NCBI GenBank assembly: GCA_029262515.1 | Contig: JAJCZH010000002.1 | Location: 1-64,000 of the forward strand | Direction: 5' to 3' | Length of the DNA: 64,000 nucleotides | Source: Deltaproteobacteria bacterium | Lineage (GTDB): Bacteria > Desulfobacterota > GWC2-55-46 > JADFVP01 | Shown: piece after piece, positions 18,234 to 26,704 of the stretch | Position numbering within the stretch: position 1 is the first letter of the stretch | How the letters are laid out: each line of letters starts with the position of its first letter | The notes under the pieces: generated by a model | Told to the model about the DNA's origin: nothing | Database searches by the model: none | Seen by the model: the letters and a program-made list of their open reading frames with translations, nothing else | Position numbers and translations under genes: made by a program

Positions 18234-19664
18234 TCAATCGCGCTTATAGTCGTCATCATACCGGACAATATCATCCTCTTTTAGGTATCCGCCGCTCTGC
18301 ACCTCAATAATCTCAAGCGGAATCTTTCCCGGATTTTCGAGCCTGTGCCTTACGCCGCGCGGAATATAGGTCGATTCGTTAACCTTTATAGTTACCGCCT
18401 CTTCACCCCGCTGCACGCGAGCGCGCCCGGCTATAACCACCCAGTGCTCGCTGCGCTTCTTATGGGACTGAAGGCTGAGCCGTTTGCCCGGCTCGACCAC
18501 TATCTTCTTTATCTTATATCCGTTACCCTCCTCCATTACCGTATAGCTGCCCCACGGCCTCTTCGTGGTAACGTGGTACTGAGTCTCGGAGTACCCTTTC
18601 TTCTTGATAACTTCCACTACATCCTTTACCTCCTGCGCCCTGCTCTTCGGACAGACAAGCGTGGCGTCAGGCGTATCGACAACAATCATATCCTCAACCC
18701 CAATAGTTGCCAGGAGCCTGTCGCTACCGACCAGAATAGAGTTCTTACTGCTAATATCAACAACGCGCCCCTTGACAATATTGCCGTTCTTATCACCGGG
18801 AAGAAGCTCGTCGAAGGAGGTCCAGCTACCCATGTCAGACCATCTGAAATTCACCGGTATAACGACAACATCGGCTGCCTTCTCTAAAATACCATGATCG
18901 ATAGAGATCGGCGTTAACGAAGCGTATGCCTTTGAGAAATCGGTCTGCCCGCTTATAGCCATAAGCATCTTATAAAGTTCTGGCAGGTGGGTTTCAATCT
19001 CTTCTAGAAGTCTCGCGGCCTTCCAGACAAAGATACCGCTGTTCCAGTAGTAACCGCCATCTTTTACGTATTTCTTTGCCCTCTGAAGGTTAGGCTTCTC
19101 AACAAACCTGTCGACCTGCTGTACGGCAAAACCGTCTATCTTCTTTGCCCTCTTACTGGCCGCCTTGATATAACCGTACCCTGTCTCCGGCGCAGTAGGC
19201 AGTATCCCAAAGGTTACAAGGTGCCCGTCGGTTGCCGCCTCTATTGCCGCAGTGAGCGCACGCTTGAATGTTACAGTATCTTCTATAACATGGTCGGCTG
19301 GAAGAACGGCCATAACAGCCTCTGGGTCTTTGCGGAAAAATTCTAAAGCGGCAAGGCCGATTGCCGGAGCGGTATTCCTGCCCATCGGCTCTATTATATA
19401 ACCGGATGAAACGGGTTTGCCGTCATACCTAAGGTGATCCTTTATAGTGTTTGCCTGCTCCTCGCTCGTGACGATAAAAACTCGTGAAGGGGGTATAAGC
19501 GGGCTGAGCCTCTTTATGGTCGCCTTAAGCAGGCTCTCGTCTCCAACCACCTTGAGTACCTGTTTCGGAGTCGTCACGCGGCTGAGCGGCCAGAAACGGC
19601 TACCGATACCTCCGGCGAGTATCGTTCCGTAGACCTTCTTTCTATTAATTTTTTTATCAGGCAT
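18234..19664 (-). CDS. manC: Mannose-1-phosphate guanylyltransferase / mannose-6-phosphate isomerase
   Basis: A 476-aa bifunctional type II enzyme supplying GDP-mannose. The N-terminal nucleotidyltransferase has LAGGIGSRFWPLSR, VLPADHVI and FVEKPN. The C-terminal cupin (residues about 360-470) begins RPWGSYTVMEEG and contains QSHKKRSEHWVV and YIPRGVRHRLENPG, the PMI metal site region. ATG 19664 is chosen (GGAAGG 4 nt upstream). The frame extends to a TTG overlapping the upstream stop (TTGA), and ATG 19676 is another option. As the last sugar-nucleotide gene of the locus it implies mannose- or GDP-mannose-derived residues in the glycan. Confidence 0.95.
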   Translation of the reverse strand: MPDKKINRKKVYGTILAGGIGSRFWPLSRVTTPKQVLKVVGDESLLKATIKRLSPLIPPSRVFIVTSEEQANTIKDHLRYDGKPVSSGYIIEPMGRNTAPAIGLAALEFFRKDPEAVMAVLPADHVIEDTVTFKRALTAAIEAATDGHLVTFGILPTAPETGYGYIKAASKRAKKIDGFAVQQVDRFVEKPNLQRAKKYVKDGGYYWNSGIFVWKAARLLEEIETHLPELYKMLMAISGQTDFSKAYASLTPISIDHGILEKAADVVVIPVNFRWSDMGSWTSFDELLPGDKNGNIVKGRVVDISSKNSILVGSDRLLATIGVEDMIVVDTPDATLVCPKSRAQEVKDVVEVIKKKGYSETQYHVTTKRPWGSYTVMEEGNGYKIKKIVVEPGKRLSLQSHKKRSEHWVVIAGRARVQRGEEAVTIKVNESTYIPRGVRHRLENPGKIPLEIIEVQSGGYLKEDDIVRYDDDYKRD

Positions 19665-19705
19665 AGTTCCTTCCATCAAAGGTAAAAGGTAATCAGATAG
19701 TCGGG

Positions 19706-21793
19706 TCAATCCTTCAGCACAAGCTCTTTTGCGCTTATAGAATATAGTTTAAGAAGTTCCCTAAATTCGCGGGTTGAAATATTCGATCTCTTTTTTAAAG
19801 CTCTGCGTTTGGCGATCAGCGACGGTAAGTGCGCGAATGCGCCGATATACGCCTTTACTACTATGCCGATGAGGCCGGACATAGAGACTTCGCCCGCAAG
19901 ACGCGCACCTGCGCCCTGGCCGCTACGTACCGCCCGAACCTGTGCCAGATACCGCCATACCTCATAAAAAGGAAAGAGCAGAAGGTTTCGGAGCGGAAAG
20001 AGCTTTAACGCCACCCAGAGATGATTCCTTTCAACCAGGTAGGCCTTAAACGGAGTATGGCTGCCGCTGGTACCGGAGTAGTAGTGCTTGAGAGTAGCAG
20101 CAGGAACCGATACGCAGCCCCAACCGGCTAAACGGCCACGCAACCCTAGATCCGTATCTTCGCAATAGGCAAAAAAATCGGGATCGAAAAGACCGACCTC
20201 TTCAAGCATTTCGCGCCTGTAAAGACCGGCGCAGGCACTCGGTATCAGTGCGCTTTTATTGCTATCGTACTGTGCGTTATCCACCTCGTTGCGCCCTTGC
20301 CCCCGGCCTATGCCGTTCGGGTAGAGCAGCAACCCGCCAACAGAGTCTATCACGCCGGGGTCCTGCATGGAAAGAATCTTCGGCGCCCACATACCGGCCC
20401 TCTGCCCGCCTGTCCCGGAAGAGGCTGTTGCAACGCCCATAAGGATCTCTAAAAAAGAGTCCTCCAGGATCGTATCATTGTTGAGCGTCAGAACAAATCT
20501 GCCGCGCGACTTCTCTATGCCCTGATTGTTTGCCCGTGCAAAACCGAGGTTTTCTTTATTCTCCACCAGGCGAACCTCCGGATAGTTCAAGCGCACGAAT
20601 CGTACCGAACCATCGGTCGAACCGTTGTCTACGAAGAGTACCTCAAAGTCTTTAAAGGACTGCGCAAAGATAGATTCGAGGTTTTGACCAAGAAACCGCT
20701 CGCCGTTCCAGTTGACTATTATAATCGACAGAAGCGGAGCTTTTGCGCCTGGGCCAAACCCCATCGCCTGATTGTCCTTGTTAAGCATCACCGGGCCTCC
20801 TTTTCCAACCTCAGCCCTACGGTTAACACTGCTGCGGGGCATAAAGAAGAGAAGGAGATAGATGCCGAGGTTACGCAAAAAACCCATGCCTTTAAAACCG
20901 AACTTGAAAAGTAACTTGAGACGGGTGAACCTGGAAGAGCGTAACAGAGAGACAAAAGCCGTAACCGTTTTTAAGTCCGTAGGTTTGAACATCGACTTAT
21001 AGGTAGATTCGAAAGCGACGGCCTGTGCAACTATCCGCTCCAGAAGTCTGGCCGTTGAACCGAGGCTGCCAAGACGCGACAAGAAATAATTTATCGAGTA
21101 ACTTGTGGAGCCGGCCACGTTTGAGGCGTGCTGGCGATAGAGCATTGTCGGGCTCTTTACATAACCTGTATGACCGAAAGCAGCGGCCACGAGGGCTACC
21201 CACCAGTCATGCAGGATCGCTTCAGGCGGTATAGGGGTTGCAAGCTTTCTAAGAGGCCCGTTGACCATTACCGTGCAACCGGTAACATTATTTAAAATAA
21301 GCAGGTTCCGTAACGCAGCAAGGCCCGGATTGAGATTCTGATACTTCCAGAAAGAGTCCGAGAGAACTCCGAGGCTGGAGTCAACAACCTTCATATCGGT
21401 ATGCACCAGCACAGGAACAGAGCCAGACTCAGCCTCAATAGAGCGCATACTATCGAGCGTAACGGCTATCTTGTCAGGCTCCCAAACATCATCCTGATCG
21501 CAAAAAAGGGAGTACTCTGCGCTTGAACGTTCCAGAAGGCGCGAAAAACTGAGAGTCGGACCCAGTGAGCCCTCTGTATCCTTAACGATAATAATTTTTT
21601 CGGGATAAGCGGCAACATACCGCTCTACTATTTCAATTGTACCGTCAGTAGAGCCGTCATCGCGTATCAACAGACGCCAGCTCTTGTGACTCTGCTTCAG
21701 CAGACTCTCAATCTGGGGTTCAAGATAAGCAATACCGTTATAAGTAGAAAGTAATATATCTACGGAGTGCAAATTACTGCTATTTGTAGGCAT
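19706..21793 (-). CDS. Bifunctional glycosyltransferase with two GT2 domains
   Basis: A 695-aa protein with two family 2 GT-A domains. The first (residues about 8-240) has DILLSTYNGIAYL, IRDDGSTDGT and SLFCDQDDVW, like rhamnosyltransferases of the RfbF type. The second (about 352-600) has LSIIIVNWNGERFL, VDNGSTDGS, LNNDTIL and AYCEDTDLGLRG, like WbbL-type rhamnosyltransferases. They are joined by a hydrophobic segment (about 300-318). No signal peptide is present. Two fused rhamnosyltransferase-like domains fit the complete dTDP-rhamnose pathway in this locus. The product linkage is unknown. Confidence 0.9.
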   Translation of the reverse strand: MPTNSSNLHSVDILLSTYNGIAYLEPQIESLLKQSHKSWRLLIRDDGSTDGTIEIVERYVAAYPEKIIIVKDTEGSLGPTLSFSRLLERSSAEYSLFCDQDDVWEPDKIAVTLDSMRSIEAESGSVPVLVHTDMKVVDSSLGVLSDSFWKYQNLNPGLAALRNLLILNNVTGCTVMVNGPLRKLATPIPPEAILHDWWVALVAAAFGHTGYVKSPTMLYRQHASNVAGSTSYSINYFLSRLGSLGSTARLLERIVAQAVAFESTYKSMFKPTDLKTVTAFVSLLRSSRFTRLKLLFKFGFKGMGFLRNLGIYLLLFFMPRSSVNRRAEVGKGGPVMLNKDNQAMGFGPGAKAPLLSIIIVNWNGERFLGQNLESIFAQSFKDFEVLFVDNGSTDGSVRFVRLNYPEVRLVENKENLGFARANNQGIEKSRGRFVLTLNNDTILEDSFLEILMGVATASSGTGGQRAGMWAPKILSMQDPGVIDSVGGLLLYPNGIGRGQGRNEVDNAQYDSNKSALIPSACAGLYRREMLEEVGLFDPDFFAYCEDTDLGLRGRLAGWGCVSVPAATLKHYYSGTSGSHTPFKAYLVERNHLWVALKLFPLRNLLLFPFYEVWRYLAQVRAVRSGQGAGARLAGEVSMSGLIGIVVKAYIGAFAHLPSLIAKRRALKKRSNISTREFRELLKLYSISAKELVLKD

Positions 21794-21902
21794 CTCAACC
21801 TGCTAGCAAAAGAGGAGGTAAAAAGAGCGGACTAGCGTCAACCGAAGTTTTTTAAACCCCTTTTTCCACCAACCTTCAACCCGCCCTTCTCACGACCATC
21901 TA

Positions 21903-22856
21903 TTATTTATTGATTCGCCATTCAAGCGTCTTTTTTATTCCGGTCTCAAGGTCGACTTCCGGTGCCCAGCCGAGCTGATCCCTCGCGCGTTGTGCATTAA
22001 GCGCACTCTTTGTAAGATCCCCGGCGCGTGCGACACCTGTTTTCGGAACCTCGAACTCGGGGTTCAACCCTTCTATCCGCTCTCTGGCTGCCGCATAGAC
22101 CGCATTATATAGGTCGAGCGTATGGGTGGCGACGGTAGTGCCAATATTAAAAGCCGTGCCGCTGCCCTTCTCGAGCGCCAACAGGTTGGCCCGCGCAATA
22201 TCCCCTACAAAGCAGTAGTCACGCGTCATACCGCGAGGTTCGTCTTCAAAGTGATAGACCGTGCTCGGTGTGCCGTTTAAGAAGTTGTCCATAAAGATCG
22301 CAACAACACCCGCCTCACCGTGCGGTATCTGGCGTGGGCCATAGACGTTGGCATACCTTAAAACAGTGTAATCTAAACCGTACTGCCGCGAGTAGAATGA
22401 AAGATAGTTCTCGCTAACCGCCTTTGCAATCGCGTAAGGAGAGAGCGGCTGAGGCGGGTACGCCTCGGTTGTCGGGTACTCTTCCGCCTCGCCGTAGATT
22501 GCACCGCCCGAAGAGATGAAAATAACCTTGCGTACTTCACTCCGCCGGGCAACCTCCATAAGGTTAAGTAACCCGATAACATTAACCTCGGCATCAAAGA
22601 CAGGGTCTGTAACGGATGCCGGTACCGATATCTGTGCCGCATGGTGATTTACCACCTCGGGCCGTTCTGCCTTAAAGATGTCGGCAAGTTCTTTAGAGCG
22701 GATATCGGCTTCATAAAACTTCGCCTTGGGATTGAGGTTCTCACGCTTTCCTGAAAACAGGTTATCCACAACAACTACATCATGCCCGGCCCCTACATAT
22801 GCATCAACAACATTTGAACCGATAAACCCGGCCCCGCCAGTTACAAGTATCTTCAT
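21903..22856 (-). CDS. NAD-dependent UDP-glucose 4-epimerase-like protein
   Basis: A 317-aa extended SDR protein: MKILVTGGAGFIGSNVVDAY (Rossmann loop), FISSGGAIYG, the catalytic pair in SPYAIAKAVSENY (Tyr and Lys), and NVYGPRQIPHGEAGVVAIF. The closest resemblance is to bacterial GalE-like 4-epimerases acting on UDP-glucose, UDP-GlcNAc or uronic acids. ATG 22856 is strongly supported by GGAGGAG 5 nt upstream, rather than the longer frame start at 22895. It lies 13 bp after the preceding glycosyltransferase. Confidence 0.9.
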   Translation of the reverse strand: MKILVTGGAGFIGSNVVDAYVGAGHDVVVVDNLFSGKRENLNPKAKFYEADIRSKELADIFKAERPEVVNHHAAQISVPASVTDPVFDAEVNVIGLLNLMEVARRSEVRKVIFISSGGAIYGEAEEYPTTEAYPPQPLSPYAIAKAVSENYLSFYSRQYGLDYTVLRYANVYGPRQIPHGEAGVVAIFMDNFLNGTPSTVYHFEDEPRGMTRDYCFVGDIARANLLALEKGSGTAFNIGTTVATHTLDLYNAVYAAARERIEGLNPEFEVPKTGVARAGDLTKSALNAQRARDQLGWAPEVDLETGIKKTLEWRINK

Positions 22857-22869
22857 CCGTCTCCTCCGG

Positions 22870-24123
22870 TTACGATTTACTGTTGGTCGCTTCAATACGT
22901 TTATTTATCATATCGACAAAGATTGCCGTCTCTTTATGCCTGACTGTTGTCGTATATCTATTTAAAACATCTGCTCTTGCCCTGGAGCCAACCGACTCCC
23001 TCAGCTCCCTGCTCTCGATCAGTTTTTCTAAAGAACGCTTCCAGCCCTCGGCCTCTTCGGCCAAAAAGCCATTCTCGCCGTCTGTGATGGCATGTCTGAA
23101 AGCATCGGTCGCCGACGCAACGGTCGGCACCCTGAGTATACCCGCTTCAAAGTACTTTAACTCGCTCTTGGCATTACAGAACGGATTCTCTTTTTCAAGG
23201 GGCGCAACATTAATATCGCACCCGGCTATCAGTTCGGATAACTTTTCGGCAGAGACAAGCGGATGACGAGTAACGCGGTCTGAAAACCCTTTAAACCTGT
23301 CATTCGCCTTCAAGTAACCCACAAGCACTAGCTCTACATTCTTGTACTTTTTTAACACTTCCACCAGTAAGTCTGTAATGGAGGCAAAATCCTTGTCATG
23401 GCTCCTGGAACCCGAAAAATAGCCTATGCGCACCTTGACATTTTCCGGCCTTATTGTGCCTCCATTTCCAAGTACCCTCCCGGCAGGGACCCTCTGATCC
23501 AGCACCTTCTCGGCTCTCTTCAACTGATCCGGAGATAACCTGTTCCTTAGAACAAATACTCTCTTTTCCGGGTAATCATTGGAGATGCAATTTGCCAGGA
23601 ATTGAGTAGATACGATACAGTTCTCTACATACGGATCCTCTACAATCTCACGACCTATGCCGTTTTCGTAACAAACCCTCTCCTCGCCGGTCATATGGTT
23701 ATAATAATCGAGATGACGTAAGTACCTTCCGTTGTATACGAGATCGTCCGTTTCAAAGAGTATCACTTTACCTTGGTCTTTAATCGAACCTATAACAGCT
23801 GCAATGTGATCATCATAACGCACTCTCTGAAATATAAAAAAAGAAAACCTCTTTGTCAGCATAGATAAAAAAGGCGTGCCCTGAAAAACCACCCTCGCTG
23901 TAAGCCCGTGGCTCTTCAGTTCGTCACACATATTATAACAGCGGTACTTGGCCGAACTTCCCGGCTGTCCCATTACGTAGAGCACATCACCGCGATAACG
24001 AAGAAACCGAAGTGCGTTGAGGCCGCCTGAAAGATAGAAGGCACTAAGGCTGAGGAACGGAAAAAACCCTCGGTCTTTGTAAAAAAGATACCCTCTATTT
24101 ATAAAACTGCCGAACCTCTTCAT
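22870..24123 (-). CDS. Glycosyltransferase, GT4-like
   Basis: A 417-aa GT-B type protein. The C-terminal half shows IGYFSGSRSHDKDF, VELVLVGYL, a donor-site-like stretch (CDINVAPLEKENPFCNAKSELKYFEAG) and VPTVASATDAFRHAITDGENGFL. These are typical of group 1 glycosyltransferases. The N-terminal half is less conserved, with GQPGSSAKYRCYNM. The start region carries two tandem copies of a 12-bp unit bearing the Shine-Dalgarno (24123-24146). It belongs to the polysaccharide operon. Confidence 0.85.
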   Translation of the reverse strand: MKRFGSFINRGYLFYKDRGFFPFLSLSAFYLSGGLNALRFLRYRGDVLYVMGQPGSSAKYRCYNMCDELKSHGLTARVVFQGTPFLSMLTKRFSFFIFQRVRYDDHIAAVIGSIKDQGKVILFETDDLVYNGRYLRHLDYYNHMTGEERVCYENGIGREIVEDPYVENCIVSTQFLANCISNDYPEKRVFVLRNRLSPDQLKRAEKVLDQRVPAGRVLGNGGTIRPENVKVRIGYFSGSRSHDKDFASITDLLVEVLKKYKNVELVLVGYLKANDRFKGFSDRVTRHPLVSAEKLSELIAGCDINVAPLEKENPFCNAKSELKYFEAGILRVPTVASATDAFRHAITDGENGFLAEEAEGWKRSLEKLIESRELRESVGSRARADVLNRYTTTVRHKETAIFVDMINKRIEATNSKS

Positions 24124-24146
24124 TTAAGCCAACCTTTAAGCCAACC
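24123..24146. repeat. Tandem 12-bp duplication in a ribosome-binding region
   Basis: The unit TTTAAGCCAACC occurs twice in direct tandem (24123-24134, 24135-24146). Read on the minus strand it places the SD-like AAAGGTTGG twice before ATG 24123, the nearer copy about 9 nt away. Confidence 0.85.
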
Positions 24147-24181
24147 TTGCCGACGTAAAAAACCCGGACTGGTTTCCAACA

Positions 24182-24292
24182 CTAAACCAGACCCTTCAAA
24201 TAACCGACGCTGCGGGTGAAGTCCTCTTCAAAAACTTCGCCTGGTCTCCCGCCCGAGCTGCTCACTCTAGCGCCTTTGCGGAACAAGACACC
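24182..24292 (-). pseudogene. Remnant of an epimerase C-terminus (decayed second copy of a module)
   Basis: On the minus strand a 36-codon open stretch ends in DFTRSVGYLKGLV and a TAG stop. The intact epimerase at 25760-26686 ends in LALTVDYLKGLL. The fragment follows a GT4 gene (24310-25683) that is a clear paralogue of the GT4 gene (26705-28060) preceding the intact epimerase. The simplest reading is a duplicated GT4-epimerase module whose second epimerase has been lost except for its end. The similarity is short, so this rests largely on synteny. Confidence 0.45.
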
Positions 24293-24309
24293 TTATACGC
24301 TCCTCTTCT

Positions 24310-25683
24310 TCAGGTTTTAACAACCCCGGCTCTCTCGGCCAAAACCTCCCGGTATAAACCCTCCAGCTCACCAACATAGGTCTTAATCGATTTAGGCGGC
24401 TCTATTCCCGAAGCAAGTTTTTCCACAAGACCCTTCTCCTCTACAAGTCTCCTAAGCCGGGCAGCCAGCCCCTCGACATCGTTTTTTTCAAACAACATGC
24501 CGTTCACGCCATCATGAACAACATCCGACATGCCGCCGAGATTCGTGGCTATAACGGGCGTCATCGACGCGAAAGCCGAATAGATAACAAGCGGGGTGTT
24601 CTCGTACCAGATAGATGGAACCACCAGAACGTCGATCCCTTTAAAGATATCTCCTATCTGCTCATTAGGAAAGGTGCCGAAAAACTGAATCCTGTCGTCA
24701 CCCTTCGCGAGTCTCTTGAGCCTGAAGACAAAGTCCTTGTCAACATCGGGCCCGCCATATATTTTAACTTCAAGCGGCAGTTCTGCGGGCAGCTGCTTAA
24801 TGGCCTTTACCAGAACCTGCGACCCCTTATGCTCGCTGAGGGTACCGATAAAACCGACCCTCAGTTTGTCTCCGGGCACCTTAAAAACAGAACCCTCAAA
24901 AAGGTCGAGATTGAGCCCGAACGGCTGTAACCGAATGTTTTTATGCCCAAGACCGTTCTCAACAAGAACCTTCTCCATAAAAGAGGTCGGTACCAAGACC
25001 CGGTCTACCCTGTTTATTCGAGCCAGATTAAAATCTTTTCTCTCGGCAACCGCACGGAGCATTGGTGAGAAACGTTTGTCCGGCCACCATGCTCTCTTTG
25101 AACCCCAAACAAAGAGGTCCAAAAGCGAACCGGGCAGTTTTGAGGCTAAGGAACTCACCGGTCTGGGCCCGGAGATGCCTATCAGGTGGCGTATACAGTT
25201 ATGACCGTCCGGGTCTGGCCCTTCGCAAAGATCGTTATTTTCAAGACGTAGAAGTATAGTCTGGCAGATCGTCCAGAAGTCGGTCGGTGTGAATAGTATT
25301 GGCACACCTTCAGCAATACAGACATCTATCGCAACCGGAGTAAGGTTCAACAGGTGAAAGAAGTGGACCAGGTCGGGTTTTAACTGCTTCAACAAATCAC
25401 TGAAACGCTTTGCGAAAAACGGATTGTTGTGCTCAAACTCCATGGAGTTGCTTCCCGGAGGCACGACCCCGGGGTTATGGCTGTAGCGATGAACCGTCAC
25501 GCCGCCATACACATAGGTATCAAAAGACGTATTCTCCGGCGCACCATTACAGGCACGGTGCGCTGTTAAGACCTCGACCTCATGCCCGGAACGCTTGAGC
25601 TCTCTGGCGGTTTCGTATGTAAGCACCTCTGTCCCTCTGGAGTGGTCGGGAAAGAACTGGTGCACCGCAAGAAGGATCTTCAT
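24310..25683 (-). CDS. GT4 family glycosyltransferase, copy A
   Basis: A 457-aa GT-B protein. The N-terminal acceptor domain starts MKILLAVHQFFPDHSRGTEVLTY. The donor domain carries LRVGFIGTLSEHKGSQVL, VLVVPSIWYENTPLVIYSAFAS with the EX7E-type region, and VIATNLGGMSDVV. A Cys-containing loop (DLCEGPDPDGHNCIRH) is shared with copy B. It is a paralogue of 26705-28060, with roughly half or more identity by eye along the whole length. It follows an epimerase gene, and the epimerase remnant lies downstream. Confidence 0.92.
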   Translation of the reverse strand: MKILLAVHQFFPDHSRGTEVLTYETARELKRSGHEVEVLTAHRACNGAPENTSFDTYVYGGVTVHRYSHNPGVVPPGSNSMEFEHNNPFFAKRFSDLLKQLKPDLVHFFHLLNLTPVAIDVCIAEGVPILFTPTDFWTICQTILLRLENNDLCEGPDPDGHNCIRHLIGISGPRPVSSLASKLPGSLLDLFVWGSKRAWWPDKRFSPMLRAVAERKDFNLARINRVDRVLVPTSFMEKVLVENGLGHKNIRLQPFGLNLDLFEGSVFKVPGDKLRVGFIGTLSEHKGSQVLVKAIKQLPAELPLEVKIYGGPDVDKDFVFRLKRLAKGDDRIQFFGTFPNEQIGDIFKGIDVLVVPSIWYENTPLVIYSAFASMTPVIATNLGGMSDVVHDGVNGMLFEKNDVEGLAARLRRLVEEKGLVEKLASGIEPPKSIKTYVGELEGLYREVLAERAGVVKT

Positions 25684-25759
25684 AGTTGGACTCTCTAATA
25701 CCGTAAAAGGTAATCACCTGAAGCAGATTGAGCCTTGCAACGCATGAACCTTCTGTAAT

Positions 25760-26686
25760 CTACAGTAGTCCCTTTAGGTAGTCGACGGTTAGTGCAAGCC
25801 CCTCGCTAAGCTCAACGGACGGTGTCCAACCCAATACCGTAGACGCGCGCGTAGTATCCAATACATTTACCGGTACATCAAATGGACGTGCCGGGGTATA
25901 ACGAACATCAAGCCTTGTACCTATTACAGCCTCTATCGAACTCACTATATCGAGTAACGACAGACCTTTACCGCTACCGATATTAAAGAGCCGAGTATCC
26001 CCCGTGTACTTTAATAACTTGGTGACGGCACGAGATACATCAGTAACATAAAGATAGTCACGCGTAACAGTGCCGTCTCCCCAAATCTCTATCGACTCAT
26101 TCTTTAACGCCTTATATAAAAAGACCGTTACCGCACCCTGTGTAGCGAGCGGTCGTTGCCGTTCGCCATACGGGTTCGATATTCGCATTATTCCGTAATC
26201 CAAACCGTAAAGGTGCTGGTACAACTTTAAGTACTTCTCAATGGCAAGCTTCTGTATGCCGTACGAGACGAGCGGGTCGGTCGGATGCTCTTCGGGTATA
26301 GGGCTCTTTTCGGGTATGCCGTAAACCGTACCTCCGGAAGAGAAGAAGATAACCTTCTTGACCTTCTCGGCAACTGCGGCGTCTAAAAGGTGGAGGGTTG
26401 AGACCAGGTTAGAAGAAATATCATATGCCGGGTTATCGTTTGAGCCTTTTGGAAAGGTTGTGCTTATGCAATGGACTATATAGTCCACACCCTTTACAGC
26501 CTCTTTCAAGTGGGTCTCATTGGTAAAGTCTCCCTCGACCAACTCAACCTTATCGAGAACATGCTCAATGTTGTCGCACTTCACAGACTCCTTCTCGAAG
26601 ATCCGTACGGCATACCCCTCGCCAAGAAGCGCATCAACCACATGAGAGCCTAGGAAACCGCCCCCGCCAAGTACAAGAGCCTTCAT
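25760..26686 (-). CDS. NAD-dependent epimerase/dehydratase (extended SDR)
   Basis: A 308-aa sugar-nucleotide enzyme: MKALVLGGGGFLGSHVVDAL, FFSSGGTVYGIPE, the catalytic Tyr-Lys pair in VSYGIQKLAIEKYL, and RISNPYGERQRP. GalE-like, but the GGGGFLGSH start and GIPEKSPIPEEHP resemble the WbpP/epimerase subgroup of surface-polysaccharide loci. The precise substrate cannot be assigned. It is sandwiched between two paralogous GT4 genes; gaps are 18 bp upstream and 76 bp downstream. Confidence 0.9.
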   Translation of the reverse strand: MKALVLGGGGFLGSHVVDALLGEGYAVRIFEKESVKCDNIEHVLDKVELVEGDFTNETHLKEAVKGVDYIVHCISTTFPKGSNDNPAYDISSNLVSTLHLLDAAVAEKVKKVIFFSSGGTVYGIPEKSPIPEEHPTDPLVSYGIQKLAIEKYLKLYQHLYGLDYGIMRISNPYGERQRPLATQGAVTVFLYKALKNESIEIWGDGTVTRDYLYVTDVSRAVTKLLKYTGDTRLFNIGSGKGLSLLDIVSSIEAVIGTRLDVRYTPARPFDVPVNVLDTTRASTVLGWTPSVELSEGLALTVDYLKGLL

Positions 26687-26704
26687 GTCATTAATCTCCT
26701 CATG

